Shown one piece after another: positions 1 to 8,086 of a stretch of DNA of 64,000 nt. A program made the position numbers and the translations under genes. The notes beneath the pieces were generated by a model, which was not told where the DNA came from, searched no databases, and saw only the letters and a list, made by a program, of their open reading frames with translations. The DNA lies in NCBI GenBank assembly GCA_002021875.1, contig CP018627.1, forward strand, positions 9,052,001 to 9,116,000. Reading direction: 5' to 3'. The first letter of the stretch is position 1; each line of letters starts with the position of its first letter. Source of the stretch: Streptomyces hygroscopicus (GTDB taxonomy: Bacteria > Actinomycetota > Actinomycetes > Streptomycetales > Streptomycetaceae).

Positions 1-2
1 AC

Positions 3-821
3 CGCTTTCTGACCCGCCAGGAGCGCCTCGGGCAGCACGGGGACCTGATGGAGATGGGCGCCTACATGGGCAAGAGCGCCATCTTCACCGCCGCGTATCT
101 GCGGGCGAACGAGCGGTTCACGGTCTGTGACCTCTTCGACGCGGACGCGCCGGACGAGAAGAACGCGGCGGAGGCACGCAAGTCGTACTCCACGTTGACC
201 CGCACCGCATTCGAGCAGAACTACCTGGCCTTCTGGGACGAGCTGCCGTTCGTCATCCAGGGGCCGACCTCCGTCGTGCCCGACCACGTCGGCGCGGACA
301 CCTGCCGCTTCATCCACGTGGACGCCTCGCACCTGTACGAGCATGTGGCGGGCGACATCGGCACCGCGCACAGCACGCTGGTGCCCGGCGGCCTCGTCGT
401 CCTCGACGACTTCCGCTCCGAGCACACCCCCGGGGTGGCCGCCGCGACCTGGGAGGCGGTGTTCACCCGGGGCCTGCGGCCGATCTGCCTGACGACGCAG
501 AAGCTCTACGGCACCTGGGGCGATCCGGAGCCGATCCAGGACGAGCTGCTCGCGGACGAGGAGTGGCGCAAGGGGATGCACACCAGCGTGCAGGAGATCG
601 CGGGCCGCAGGGTGCTGCGGTTCTCGGGGAAGCCCGCGAACCCGATCCCGCCCACGTCCCGCTACGCCGACGAGCCGCGCGACCCCGCCCCCGAGCAGCG
701 CTCCGCGCCCACCGCACCGGCGTCCGCCGCCGCGGCGCGCCGCCCCACCGCGGTCCGGCGGCTCGCCGCCGACGTGCTCCCGCCGGTCGTCACCCGCGCG
801 ATCCGCCGCCGCAAGCGATAG
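3..821 (+). CDS. Class I SAM-dependent methyltransferase, 5' truncated by window edge
   Basis: The reading frame is open from base 3, so the start lies outside the window. The visible part reads LMEMGAYMGKSAI, which fits the first glycine-rich SAM-binding strand (E-x-G-x-x-x-G-x-S). It is followed by a CDLFDAD acidic loop, FIHVDASHLYEHVAGDI and LVPGGLVVLDDF. This is the order seen in the Methyltransf_24 family, where iHvDasH...DDf holds the metal or substrate site. The C-terminal 60 residues are low-complexity, Pro/Ala/Arg-rich and end in RRRKR, so they are probably not part of the fold. Such proteins often act on sugars or small molecules in cell-surface or natural-product loci. The substrate cannot be told from here. 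Confidence 0.8.
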   Translation, partial: RFLTRQERLGQHGDLMEMGAYMGKSAIFTAAYLRANERFTVCDLFDADAPDEKNAAEARKSYSTLTRTAFEQNYLAFWDELPFVIQGPTSVVPDHVGADTCRFIHVDASHLYEHVAGDIGTAHSTLVPGGLVVLDDFRSEHTPGVAAATWEAVFTRGLRPICLTTQKLYGTWGDPEPIQDELLADEEWRKGMHTSVQEIAGRRVLRFSGKPANPIPPTSRYADEPRDPAPEQRSAPTAPASAAAARRPTAVRRLAADVLPPVVTRAIRRRKR

Positions 822-853
822 CCGCTGGGAGCGGAAGGAGCCCCGGCGCGGCG

Positions 854-873
854 GACGGCCTTACGGCCGCCGC
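854..873. repeat. Copy 1 of a shared 20-nt motif with a small hairpin
   Basis: The 20 bases from GACGGCC to GCCGC recur identically at 1775-1794, in both cases just 3' of a gene. The motif contains CGGCC-TTAC-GGCCG, a 5-bp stem with a 4-nt loop, and both copies continue into similar GCCGGGTGGT sequence. This copy lies between the methyltransferase and the convergent mepB-like gene and may help terminate transcription. Confidence 0.45.
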
Positions 874-945
874 GGCGCCGGGTGGTTCCGGCTGCCTGGC
901 CGAGACCGAAGCGTGGACCTACGCGTGGTGGACCTGTGCGTGGAT

Positions 946-1470
946 CTACGCGTAGTAGAGGGCGCGGGCGCGCGCCAGGTCGACGAGCCCGTCCTCGCCG
1001 AGGTGCAGGAAGTGGTTCACCTGCCACGCCTGAGTGCTGCGGGCCTGGCGATTGGTCGTGGTCACCCACGGCGGGTAGACGCGGAACCCTCGCTTCCCGG
1101 CGGAGCCGTTCCGGGACATGATCCCGCGCTCGCACAGCACCTCGCTCGGGAACACGAACTGTCCGAAGTGGCCGCTGTCGCGGCTGCTGATGACGATGAG
1201 GTCAACCCCGTCGTCGGCGTCGAAGGGCCGGATCGGCCCCTCCGTGGACCGCTGCCAGACGGTGACGAACTGGCCAACCTTCGTCGGGGTGGTCTTGGCC
1301 ACCCGGAACCTGACCGAGAGCCCGTCGAGCGTGAACCCGTGAGCCGCGTACTCGGCGCTCTCCGGCTCGGGCACTGGCTGTGAGCAGGCAAAACCGACCG
1401 GGTCGTACACCCATGTCCGCGCCGCCGAGAGATCACGGTGGAGCTCTGCCCACGGCTGATTCGTCACCAT
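946..1470 (-). CDS. MepB family protein
   Basis: A 174-residue protein recognised as the MepB family (Pfam MepB). Typical segments are VRFRVAKTTPTKVGQFVTVW near residues 53-72, DGVDLIVI and GQFVFPSEVLCERGI. Length matches the family. In Staphylococcus aureus mepB is encoded beside the MepA efflux pump and its MepR regulator, but its function is not established. No pump or MarR gene is next to it here. The ATG at 1470 has AGGATGAGGGA immediately upstream; a GTG three bases in is an alternative start. It is convergent with the upstream methyltransferase. Confidence 0.85.
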   Translation of the reverse strand: MVTNQPWAELHRDLSAARTWVYDPVGFACSQPVPEPESAEYAAHGFTLDGLSVRFRVAKTTPTKVGQFVTVWQRSTEGPIRPFDADDGVDLIVISSRDSGHFGQFVFPSEVLCERGIMSRNGSAGKRGFRVYPPWVTTTNRQARSTQAWQVNHFLHLGEDGLVDLARARALYYA

Positions 1471-1622
1471 TCCCTCATCCTGTCATCACGCCCACCGCAC
1501 GCTGCTGGTGCCCGTGGTGGCTCAAACGCATGCACCACGTTCGGCGTGCCGGGATCCGCCAACGCGGTTCGGGGAGGGGAAGACGACGCACGACAGGCGC
1601 CGCCGGTGGCCGTCGTACGGCA

Positions 1623-1670
1623 CGTGGGACGGTGCATGGGGCGGCGCGTGGGACGGTGCATGGGGCGGTG
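1623..1670. repeat. Two tandem 24-bp repeats in a 311-bp intergenic region
   Basis: Two adjacent 24-bp units (1623-1646 and 1647-1670), each beginning CGTGGGACGGTGCATGGGGC, differ at one base, and a partial third copy follows. They sit in the 311-bp gap between mepB (1470) and the pth2-like gene (ends 1782). No convincing gene is present in that gap. Confidence 0.7.
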
Positions 1671-1774
1671 CATTGGGCGGGCGGCACGTGAGACGGGATT
1701 CCGCGGTCCACCGGAGGTACGGCCCCCGGCGCCGCGGGAGTTGCCCCCGCGCGCAAGGAACCCCGGCTCCGCGC

Positions 1775-1794
1775 GACGGCCTTACGGCCGCCGC
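1775..1794. repeat. Copy 2 of the shared 20-nt motif, overlapping the pth2 stop codon
   Basis: Identical to 854-873. The TAA stop of the minus-strand peptidyl-tRNA hydrolase gene (1782-1784 complement) falls in the hairpin loop. A motif present at the ends of two neighbouring genes points to a mobile palindrome or a common terminator-like element. Confidence 0.45.
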
Positions 1795-2618
1795 AGTGCC
1801 GGGTGGTCCGCCACCACCGTGCAGGACCCCGGTGCGATCTCCGTGAACCCCGCGTCGCGCACCACCGGCAGCCCGCTCGTGGTGAGCTCGTCCCACCGCT
1901 CGGCCGACGCCGTACGCACCGCCAGCGGGAACCCGGCCTCGCGCCAGGCCGCCCGCACCGCGTCGTCCAGCTCCCACCAGGCCAACTGCGCGCCGTGCCC
2001 GGCCTGGGCCATCGCCTTGCCCGCGGACATCTCCACATGGGGGCTCAGCCACAGCACCGGACCGGTGAGATCGGGGGCGGGCGGCGGCTCGGGGTCGTCC
2101 AGGTCGGTGCCGGAGACCTGGAGCTTGGCCAGCTCCTTGGGCCAGCCGTCCAGCGGCACCGGCGGGAACACCCGCACCTCGGCGGCCGGCGGCGGCGCGT
2201 CCTCGGCAGCGGTCGCGGCGGGCGCCCGGCCCGTGACCGTGATGCCCGGCAGCTCGGCCGCGCGCCGCCACTCCGCGCCGCGCGCCCGCCGCACGACCTT
2301 GCGGATCCGGGCGTCCTGCCAGTCCCGTACGGCCTGGGCCCACTCGCCGTCCGCGGCCGTCGCCCGCTCGTCCGACAGCAGCACCAGCACCGCGCGCGCC
2401 GCCGTCTCCAGGGCGTCCGTGCGCGCCGGGGGCGCGGCCTTCTCGATCCGGACCACCAGGGGCAGGACGAACTGCGGCGCGGCGTCCCGGTCGGTCTCGG
2501 AGTGCCGGAAGGGGCTGCTGTCGGCACCGGATCCGGTGCCGTGGTGAGCGGTTGCCCGGGTGCTGGTCTCGGTGCCGGTCTCGCTGTGGACTTCGGCGCT
2601 GGCGTCGGTGCTGGTCAC
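1782..2618 (-). CDS. Peptidyl-tRNA hydrolase, PTH2 type
   Basis: The last 110 residues match the PTH2 fold: PVLWLSPHVEMSAGKAMAQA (family pattern D/x-M-s-x-GK-x-x-AQ-x-x-H), then GHGAQLAWW and the closing CTVVADHPAL. PTH2 enzymes cut the ester bond of peptidyl-tRNA to recycle tRNA. The first 150 residues are an actinobacterial extension rich in Ala/Arg and without a known fold. The frame stays open to 2807, but the stretch upstream of the GTG at 2618 is an Arg/Pro-rich composition typical of antisense reading. VTSTDASAEV is therefore the preferred start. It is divergent from the ABC gene at 2813. Confidence 0.75.
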   Translation of the reverse strand: MTSTDASAEVHSETGTETSTRATAHHGTGSGADSSPFRHSETDRDAAPQFVLPLVVRIEKAAPPARTDALETAARAVLVLLSDERATAADGEWAQAVRDWQDARIRKVVRRARGAEWRRAAELPGITVTGRAPAATAAEDAPPPAAEVRVFPPVPLDGWPKELAKLQVSGTDLDDPEPPPAPDLTGPVLWLSPHVEMSAGKAMAQAGHGAQLAWWELDDAVRAAWREAGFPLAVRTASAERWDELTTSGLPVVRDAGFTEIAPGSCTVVADHPALRRP

Positions 2619-2812
2619 GCGCCCAGTGTGCCAGGACCGCCGCCAGGTCCTGTCCGGTGGATCTCGTACTCGGACGATCCCGACAACGCGGCCGGGGGCA
2701 CCTGCCAGCGGTAGCTGGGGGCCCCGCGCCAGGCGTCGCGGGCCCGCGAAGATTCGCCGGAGGGGGTGCTGGGGCCGCCGGGCCGCGGGGCGCGCGCCTA
2801 TGCTCAACCGAC

Positions 2813-4150
2813 ATGAGACTGCGAGGAGTCGGCCGCCGCTACGGCCTGGGCGGGCCCTGGGTGCTGAGCGGTGTCGATCTCGACGTACGGCCGGGTTCGC
2901 TGACCCGAGTCGAGGGGCGTAACGGCAGCGGCAAGTCCACGCTGCTGCGGCTGCTCGCCGGGATCGACGCCCCCAGCACGGGCCGGATCACCGGCCGCCC
3001 GGCCACCGCCTACGTGCCCGAGCGATTCCCCGCCGAGCTGCCGTTCTCCGCCCTGGGCTACCTCACCCACCTGGGCCGGATCCACGGGCTGTCCCGCGCC
3101 GCGGCGGTGCGCGGGGCGGGGGAGTGGCTGGAGCGGTTCGGGGCGGACGGCTACGCCGCCACCCCGCTCGCCGAGCTGTCCAAGGGCACCAGCCAGAAGA
3201 TCGCCGTGGCACAGGCGCTGCTGGCCGCCCCCGGGCTGCTGGTCCTGGACGAGGCATGGACGGGCCTCGACCAGGCCGCGCGCGGGGTGCTGGATGCGGC
3301 GGTCGCCGAGCGGGTGGCCGACGGCGGCGCGGTCGTCTTCGTCGACCATGACCCACGCCGCCTCGCCGGGGCCCCGGACCGGGTCCTGCGCGTCGCCGGG
3401 ACCCGGCTGGTGCCGGTGGACGTGGACGCGCACGGCGCGCACGGCGCGTCCGGGGAAGCCGAACATCCCGGCGCGTCCGGGGAAGCCGAACATCCCGGCG
3501 CGTCCGGGGAAGCCGGACATCCTCACCCGGCCGGAAGCGCCCCGGACCAGGCGGCGGCTCGATCCTCGGCGGCGCACGTCGATCCCGCCGCCGCCGTCCG
3601 GCTCCTGGGCAGGGACCCGGCTTCGCGCGCGGCCCGCGCGACGTCGGCGGAGGCGCCGGGCGGGGAGCGCGCGGTGCCGGGCAGAGCTCGGCCGCCGGTG
3701 GCGCATCACCTGCCCGCCGTCGGGCCACGGATGCGGGTGGAGGCCGAAGGAGCGCCGGGGGCCGGGCTGCCCGCCGCCTTGCCCGGCGCGGTGGTGCACG
3801 AGTACGGGCCCGCGGCGGCACACGGGAGCGCGGCCGCCGGTCCGGCCGGCCGCGTCGTGTGGCTGACGGCCGAGGTCGGGGCCGCCGACTCCGACGCCCT
3901 GCTCCGTACCCTCCTGGCCGCCGACCCGCCGTGGCACATCCGCGCGGTGACGGCCATCGGCGACACCCAGGAGCCCGCTGAAGGGCCTCAGGAACCCGCC
4001 GAGGCGTCTCGCGAGCCCGCCGAGGCGCGTCACGAGCACACTGAGGCGCGTCACGAGCGCACCGAAGGGCCTCAGGAACCCAACAAGGCGCCCCAGGAGT
4101 CCACCGAAGCGCTTTACGGGCCCGCCGAGGCGCCGAAGGAGAAGGCATGA
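2813..4150 (+). CDS. ABC transporter ATP-binding protein with repeat-rich C-terminal tail
   Basis: Residues 1-215 are an ABC ATPase: Walker A GRNGSGKS (35-42), signature LSKGT (122-126), Walker B LLVLDEAW (142-149) and a FVDHD switch histidine. It should power the membrane protein encoded next. The start codon ATG overlaps the permease by ATGA at its far end, so the two are translationally coupled. The remaining 230 residues are unusual. They hold three copies of a nine-residue GASGEAEHP-type unit near 213-237, and the final 60 residues are a degenerate EPAEGPQ/EPTEAxx heptad-like series. Such tails are not part of the usual family length (about 220-300). The transported substrate is unknown. 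Confidence 0.85.
   Translation: MRLRGVGRRYGLGGPWVLSGVDLDVRPGSLTRVEGRNGSGKSTLLRLLAGIDAPSTGRITGRPATAYVPERFPAELPFSALGYLTHLGRIHGLSRAAAVRGAGEWLERFGADGYAATPLAELSKGTSQKIAVAQALLAAPGLLVLDEAWTGLDQAARGVLDAAVAERVADGGAVVFVDHDPRRLAGAPDRVLRVAGTRLVPVDVDAHGAHGASGEAEHPGASGEAEHPGASGEAGHPHPAGSAPDQAAARSSAAHVDPAAAVRLLGRDPASRAARATSAEAPGGERAVPGRARPPVAHHLPAVGPRMRVEAEGAPGAGLPAALPGAVVHEYGPAAAHGSAAAGPAGRVVWLTAEVGAADSDALLRTLLAADPPWHIRAVTAIGDTQEPAEGPQEPAEASREPAEARHEHTEARHERTEGPQEPNKAPQESTEALYGPAEAPKEKA
3443..3523. repeat. Three tandem 27-bp repeats inside the ABC ATPase gene
   Basis: Units 3443-3469, 3470-3496 and 3497-3523 start GGCGCGTCCGGGGAAGCC and are nearly identical. They encode three copies of G-A-S-G-E-A-E-H-P. 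The unit length is a multiple of three, so copy number can change without breaking the frame. Confidence 0.85.
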
Positions 4151-4815
4151 CCGCGTTGCTGCGCTATCAGGCGGCCCTGCTGGCACGCTCGCACCGCTGG
4201 CTGCCGCCGTTGCTGCTCTACGGCGCGTTCCTGGGGATCGGGGTGCAGTCCGGGCAGCCGATCCTCGACTCGCTCGGCTACGCCGCCGCCGCGCTGCTGC
4301 CCATCGCCGCCTGGCTGGTGCGGGTGTGCGTCACCCAGGAGCCCGCCGCGGCGCGCGACTGCGCCTCGGCGGCGGTCGGACCGGCCCGGGTGCATCTCGC
4401 CGCTGTGCTGACCGCGCTGGGCGCGGCGCTGCTGCTCGGCACCCCCGGGACGCTGCTCGTCGCGGCGGTCAGCGATCCGCACAGCGCGGACCACCAGCAC
4501 GAGGTTCCCGTGCCGGAGGCGACCGTCGCCGGGCTGCTCGCCGCGGTCGCGTGCGCTCTGCTCGGCACGGCCGTCGGCGCGCTGTGCAACCGGCCGCTGC
4601 TGCGCCGCCCCGGCTGGGCGATCCCGGTCACCATGCTCGCCGCGCTGCTGGTGTCGGTGGCCGGTGCATCGCCCGCGAACGCCGCCGTGTCGGGGCTGGT
4701 CGACGGCTCGCGCAGCGGCACCGTGACGATGCCCCTGCTGCCCTTGGCCCTGACCGCCGCGGCCGCCGCCGGGGCGACCGCGCTGGTCTGCGCGCTCAGC
4801 TCCCGCCGGTCGTAG
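4147..4815 (+). CDS. ABC-2 type membrane protein, partner of the upstream ATPase
   Basis: A 222-residue hydrophobic protein with about six predicted membrane segments (near residues 18-36, 46-61, 83-105, 127-146, 154-172, 196-216). It starts within the stop of the ATPase gene (ATGA), which indicates a two-gene ABC exporter or ABC-2 system. I see no extracellular binding protein. The last segments and the short cytoplasmic end SSRRS fit an integral membrane protein. Function beyond being the channel partner cannot be inferred. Confidence 0.75.
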   Translation: MTALLRYQAALLARSHRWLPPLLLYGAFLGIGVQSGQPILDSLGYAAAALLPIAAWLVRVCVTQEPAAARDCASAAVGPARVHLAAVLTALGAALLLGTPGTLLVAAVSDPHSADHQHEVPVPEATVAGLLAAVACALLGTAVGALCNRPLLRRPGWAIPVTMLAALLVSVAGASPANAAVSGLVDGSRSGTVTMPLLPLALTAAAAAGATALVCALSSRRS

Positions 4816-4825
4816 GATTCGGGCC

Positions 4826-5086
4826 ATGGACGAGCGACGAGTCGTGGACGAGCGACGAGTCGTGGACGAGCGAGGACTCATGGACGATCGCCGGGCCGTG
4901 AACGATCGACGAGTCGTGGACGACCGACTGGTCCATGACGACCGTAAGGGCCTTCCCGAGGGCCCGCCGTACGCGGACTGCGTGCTGTGCGGCGAGCCCA
5001 CCGAGCACCCCGCCTCGCGCCCCGGAGCGACGCTGTGCCCCGTCTGCGAGTGGCAGGAGGCCCAGCGCACCGCCTGCTCCGGCTAG
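4826..5086 (+). CDS. Small zinc-ribbon-like protein with repetitive N-terminus
   Basis: The C-terminal half contains DCVLCGEPTE and LCPVCEWQEAQRTACSG, two C-x2-C pairs about 22 residues apart. This is a zinc ribbon conserved among small Streptomyces proteins I recall but cannot name. The first 40 residues come from an 18-bp tandem repeat (DERRVV/DDRxxV units), so the true conserved protein may begin at a later ATG such as MDDRR (codon 19) or further in. It lies 10 bases after the permease gene and may be co-transcribed with it. Confidence 0.6.
   Translation: MDERRVVDERRVVDERGLMDDRRAVNDRRVVDDRLVHDDRKGLPEGPPYADCVLCGEPTEHPASRPGATLCPVCEWQEAQRTACSG
4829..4936. repeat. Six imperfect 18-bp tandem repeats at the start of the zinc-ribbon gene
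   Basis: Units of the type GACGAGCGACGAGTCGTG run head to tail from 4829. The first two are identical and the rest increasingly diverged. They encode D-E-R-R-V-V and variants, so expansion keeps the frame. Confidence 0.8.
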
Positions 5087-5149
5087 GAGGTGTCCGGCGG
5101 ATCCTGCCGCCGGCGGCTGTCTGCTCCCCGCCCCGCCCCTTCCCCAACC

Positions 5150-5310
5150 GGGGCTCTGCCCCAGACCCCGGGCCCAGGGGCGGAGCCCCTGGCAATGGGC
5201 ACGGGCGGGCGGGCTGCTCCCCTCCTCGTCCCTTCCCACGGCATCGATTCGCGGCTCCGCCGCGTGGCAGGGCTCTGCCCCGGACCCGGAGTCCAGGGGC
5301 GGAGCCCCTG
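5150..5310. repeat. Paired palindromic intergenic elements (GGGGCTCTGCCCC ... CAGGGGCGGAGCCCCTG)
   Basis: The 326-bp gap between the zinc-ribbon gene and the phoX-like gene has no supported gene. It holds two related copies (5150-5192 and 5268-5310), each made of a GGGCTCTGCCC palindrome followed by CAGGGGCGGAGCCCCTG, an inverted repeat with a short loop. Such GC-rich palindromes are dispersed widely between Streptomyces genes. Here they probably terminate transcription from both sides, since the flanking genes converge. Confidence 0.7.
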
Positions 5311-5412
5311 ATATCGGGAAGGGGTGGGGAGGGGAAAGACCCGCCGGACACCCCGTAGGCCCTGCCCGACGAAGCCGCCGGACAGGGCCCAACCCAGCGC
5401 CGCGGAACGGCG

Positions 5413-6816
5413 CTAGTGGCGCCAGGGCCCGGTCACGGCGAACGTCGTGCCCGGGGTGTAGCAGTTCACGTACATCGTGCGGCGGTCCGGCGCGAAGGTG
5501 ACGCCCGCGAACTCACCCCACTCGGGCTCCTCCGGTGTGCCGATGTTCTGTGCACCCCGGGCCATCGGATAGACCTCGCCGCGCCGGGTCAGCCCGAAGA
5601 CGTGCTGGGCGCCGTTGCCGTCCTCGCAGACCATCAGGCCGCCGCTGGGCGCGAGCGTGATGTTGTCGGGGGACTCCCCGGGCAGTTGGACATCCGTCTC
5701 GGGGCCGAAGACGATCACCAGCGTGAGGCGCCGCCGATCGGGGTCGTAGCGCCAGATCTGGCCGAAGTGATCGGCCGCCGAGCCGTCCGCGCTCTTGGCG
5801 AAGCTGGAGACGAAGTAGACGGACGAGCCGCCCCAGTAGCACCCCTCCAGCTTCTGGGCGTGGGTGATGCCGCCGGGGCCGAAGTCCTGGAAGCGGATGG
5901 GGGTTTGGCGGGCGAGCGGGTCGGGGACGTCCACCCACTCGACGCGGTCGAAGGTGGTGCCGGGCTCCTGGATGGTGGACAGATCGGGCACCCCAGGCAC
6001 CCGCAGCGCCTGCAGCTCCCCGCCCGCCCGTAGCGAGCCGATGCCGCCGAGCGGCTTCTTCGGCCGGAAGCGGTAGAAGAGCCCGAAGGGCTTCTCGAAG
6101 GCGTCCTCGGTCTCGTAGACGACGCCGCTGCGCGGATCGACCGCGATGGCCTCGTGCTGGAAGCGGCCCATGGCGGTGAGCGGTACGGCGCCGGTGCGGC
6201 GCGGATCGTAGGGGTCGACCTCGAAGATGAAGCCGTGGTCCTTGGTGTAGCCGTTGGTACCGGCCCGGTCCTCGGTCTCCTCGCAGGTCAGCCAGGTGTG
6301 CCAGGGCGTGGGGCCGCCCGCGCAGTTGACCGCGGTGCCCGCGATGGCCACCCGCTCGGACAGTACGCGGTTGCCGGAGTCGAGCTCCAGGGCGGTGCAG
6401 CCGCCCAGGCCCATCGGGTCGTAGGTGAGGCCGCTGACCGCGGGGACGCGGATCGCGGCGTCATTACGGTTCTCATGGTTGCGGACGAGATGCGTACGGC
6501 CGTGGTGGCCGCCGGTGCGGCCCGGGAAGGCGGCCATGCCGTCGCAGTGGCTGGGGACCTTGCCCTCGCCGGAGCGGAGTTCGTCGCCCTCACGAGAGAG
6601 CACCCGGTAGCGGAATCCCTCGGGCAGGTCGAGCAGTTCATCGGGGTCGGGGACCAGGGGGCCGTAGCCGCCCCGGCCGAGTGGCGGGGAATCGGGTTCG
6701 GCGGCCGCGGCCGTTCCGGCGAAGAGTTCGGAGACGCTGCCGGTGAAGGCGATCGAGGCGATGGAGGCCCCCAGCGCACCGGTGCGGCCGAGAAGCTGAC
6801 GTCGTGTCGCTGACAT
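5413..6816 (-). CDS. Tat-exported PhoX/DUF839 family protein (alkaline-phosphatase-like)
   Basis: The N-terminus MSATRRQLLGRTGALGASIA followed by a hydrophobic run and TAAAAEP is a twin-arginine signal peptide. The body matches DUF839/PhoX: LLDLPEGFRYRVLSREG, LVRNHENR, GGCTALELD, NCAGGPTPWHTWLTCEE, GRFQHEAIAVDP and SPDNITLAPSGGLMVCEDG. PhoX enzymes are secreted, calcium/iron-dependent phosphomonoesterases with a beta-propeller. Many actinobacterial members are only distantly related, so phosphatase activity is inferred. The ATG at 6816 is chosen over the longer frame because it has a GGGAG ribosome site and begins the signal peptide exactly. I saw no clear PHO box upstream. Confidence 0.85.
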   Translation of the reverse strand: MSATRRQLLGRTGALGASIASIAFTGSVSELFAGTAAAAEPDSPPLGRGGYGPLVPDPDELLDLPEGFRYRVLSREGDELRSGEGKVPSHCDGMAAFPGRTGGHHGRTHLVRNHENRNDAAIRVPAVSGLTYDPMGLGGCTALELDSGNRVLSERVAIAGTAVNCAGGPTPWHTWLTCEETEDRAGTNGYTKDHGFIFEVDPYDPRRTGAVPLTAMGRFQHEAIAVDPRSGVVYETEDAFEKPFGLFYRFRPKKPLGGIGSLRAGGELQALRVPGVPDLSTIQEPGTTFDRVEWVDVPDPLARQTPIRFQDFGPGGITHAQKLEGCYWGGSSVYFVSSFAKSADGSAADHFGQIWRYDPDRRRLTLVIVFGPETDVQLPGESPDNITLAPSGGLMVCEDGNGAQHVFGLTRRGEVYPMARGAQNIGTPEEPEWGEFAGVTFAPDRRTMYVNCYTPGTTFAVTGPWRH

Positions 6817-6894
6817 GCGGTAACTCCCTGCTGGCGGACAGAGAATATGACCGCACGTGTGTATCACGGGTGCGGGTGCGCGGGAACCATCCGA

Positions 6895-8019
6895 TCAACG
6901 GCCGTACGACGCGTCGGCCAGCCCCTTCGCGTCCCGGGCGAGGGCCGTGAGCCGGGATATCGCGCGGAAGTACTTCTTCCGGTAGCCGCCGTTCAGCATC
7001 TCCTCGCTGAAGAGCTGGTCGAACGGCACCCCGGAGGCCAGCACCGGCACCTCGCGGTCGTAGAGCCGGTCGGCCAGCACCACCAGCCGCAGCGCGGTCG
7101 ACTGGTCGGGTATCGGGCCGACCCCGGTCAGGCAGACGGCCTGGACGCCGTCGCACATCGCGCCGTAGCGGCTCGGATGCACCCGGGACAGATGGTCCAG
7201 CAGGGCGGGGAAGTCGTCCAGGGAGGCGCCGGGTATGTGGCGCGCGGCCCGGGTGACCGTCTCGTCGGAGTGCGGGGCCGGGGCCGCGGGCAGACCGCGG
7301 TGGCGGTAGTCCTCGCCGTCGATGCGCAGCGCACGGAAGTGGGCGGACAGCCCCTGTATCTCGCGCAGGAAGTCGGCCGCGGCGAACCGGCCCTCGCCCA
7401 GCTTGCCGGGCAGCGTGTTGGACGTCGCGGCGAGCGCCACGCCCGCCTCGACCAGCTTGCCCAGCAGCGTGGAGACCAGGACGGTGTCGCCCGGGTCGTC
7501 CAGCTCGAACTCGTCGATGCACAGCAGCCGGTGGCCGCTCAGGGTTTTCACGGTCTGCTGGAAGCCGAGCGCGCCGACCAGGTTGGTCAGCTCCACGAAG
7601 GTGCCGAACGCCTTCAGCTCGGGGGCGGCCGGGGTGGCGTGCCACAGGGAGGCCAGCAGATGGGTCTTGCCGACGCCGTAGCCGCCGTCGAGGTACATCC
7701 CGCGCGGGCCGCCGTTCGCCGCGGGCCTGGTCTCCCGGCGGAACCAGCGCCTGCGGCGGCCGCCCTTCGCGTCCGCCCCGCCGTCGAGCTGTCCGGCGAA
7801 GCCTCGCAGTGCCTCGACCGCCTCGGCCTGGCTGGGCTGGCCGGGGTCGGTGATGTAGTTGTCGAAGCTCACGGTGGCGAAGCGGGGAGGCGGCACCATC
7901 TCGGCGACCAGGCGCTCCGCGGGAACCTGCGGCGCACGGGCGGTGAGAGCGGCGGGGGCAGCGGGGGCTTCGGCGGCTATGCGGCCTGCCGAGCCTGATG
8001 CGGTGGTTGGTGCAGACAC
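6895..8019 (-). CDS. zapE: Cell division protein ZapE-like AFG1 family ATPase
   Basis: A 374-residue P-loop ATPase of the AFG1/ZapE family. Walker A is GGYGVGKTH (112-120), Walker B is LLCIDEFEL (165-173), and a sensor-like ATSNTLP follows. In Escherichia coli ZapE binds FtsZ under stress, and AFG1 relatives act in mitochondrial protein quality control. The role in Streptomyces is not shown. The GTG at 8019 (VSAPTTASG) is preferred because upstream codons read poorly; the frame reaches 8076. The gene is divergent from the RibD-like gene at 8087, leaving a 67-bp shared promoter region. Confidence 0.85.
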   Translation of the reverse strand: MSAPTTASGSAGRIAAEAPAAPAALTARAPQVPAERLVAEMVPPPRFATVSFDNYITDPGQPSQAEAVEALRGFAGQLDGGADAKGGRRRRWFRRETRPAANGGPRGMYLDGGYGVGKTHLLASLWHATPAAPELKAFGTFVELTNLVGALGFQQTVKTLSGHRLLCIDEFELDDPGDTVLVSTLLGKLVEAGVALAATSNTLPGKLGEGRFAAADFLREIQGLSAHFRALRIDGEDYRHRGLPAAPAPHSDETVTRAARHIPGASLDDFPALLDHLSRVHPSRYGAMCDGVQAVCLTGVGPIPDQSTALRLVVLADRLYDREVPVLASGVPFDQLFSEEMLNGGYRKKYFRAISRLTALARDAKGLADASYGR

Positions 8020-8086
8020 GGATATCCAGGGTAGTCGCTCTTCACCCGAGCACTGTCCGAGAGGGAGGCATGTCACACTGCGGCCT

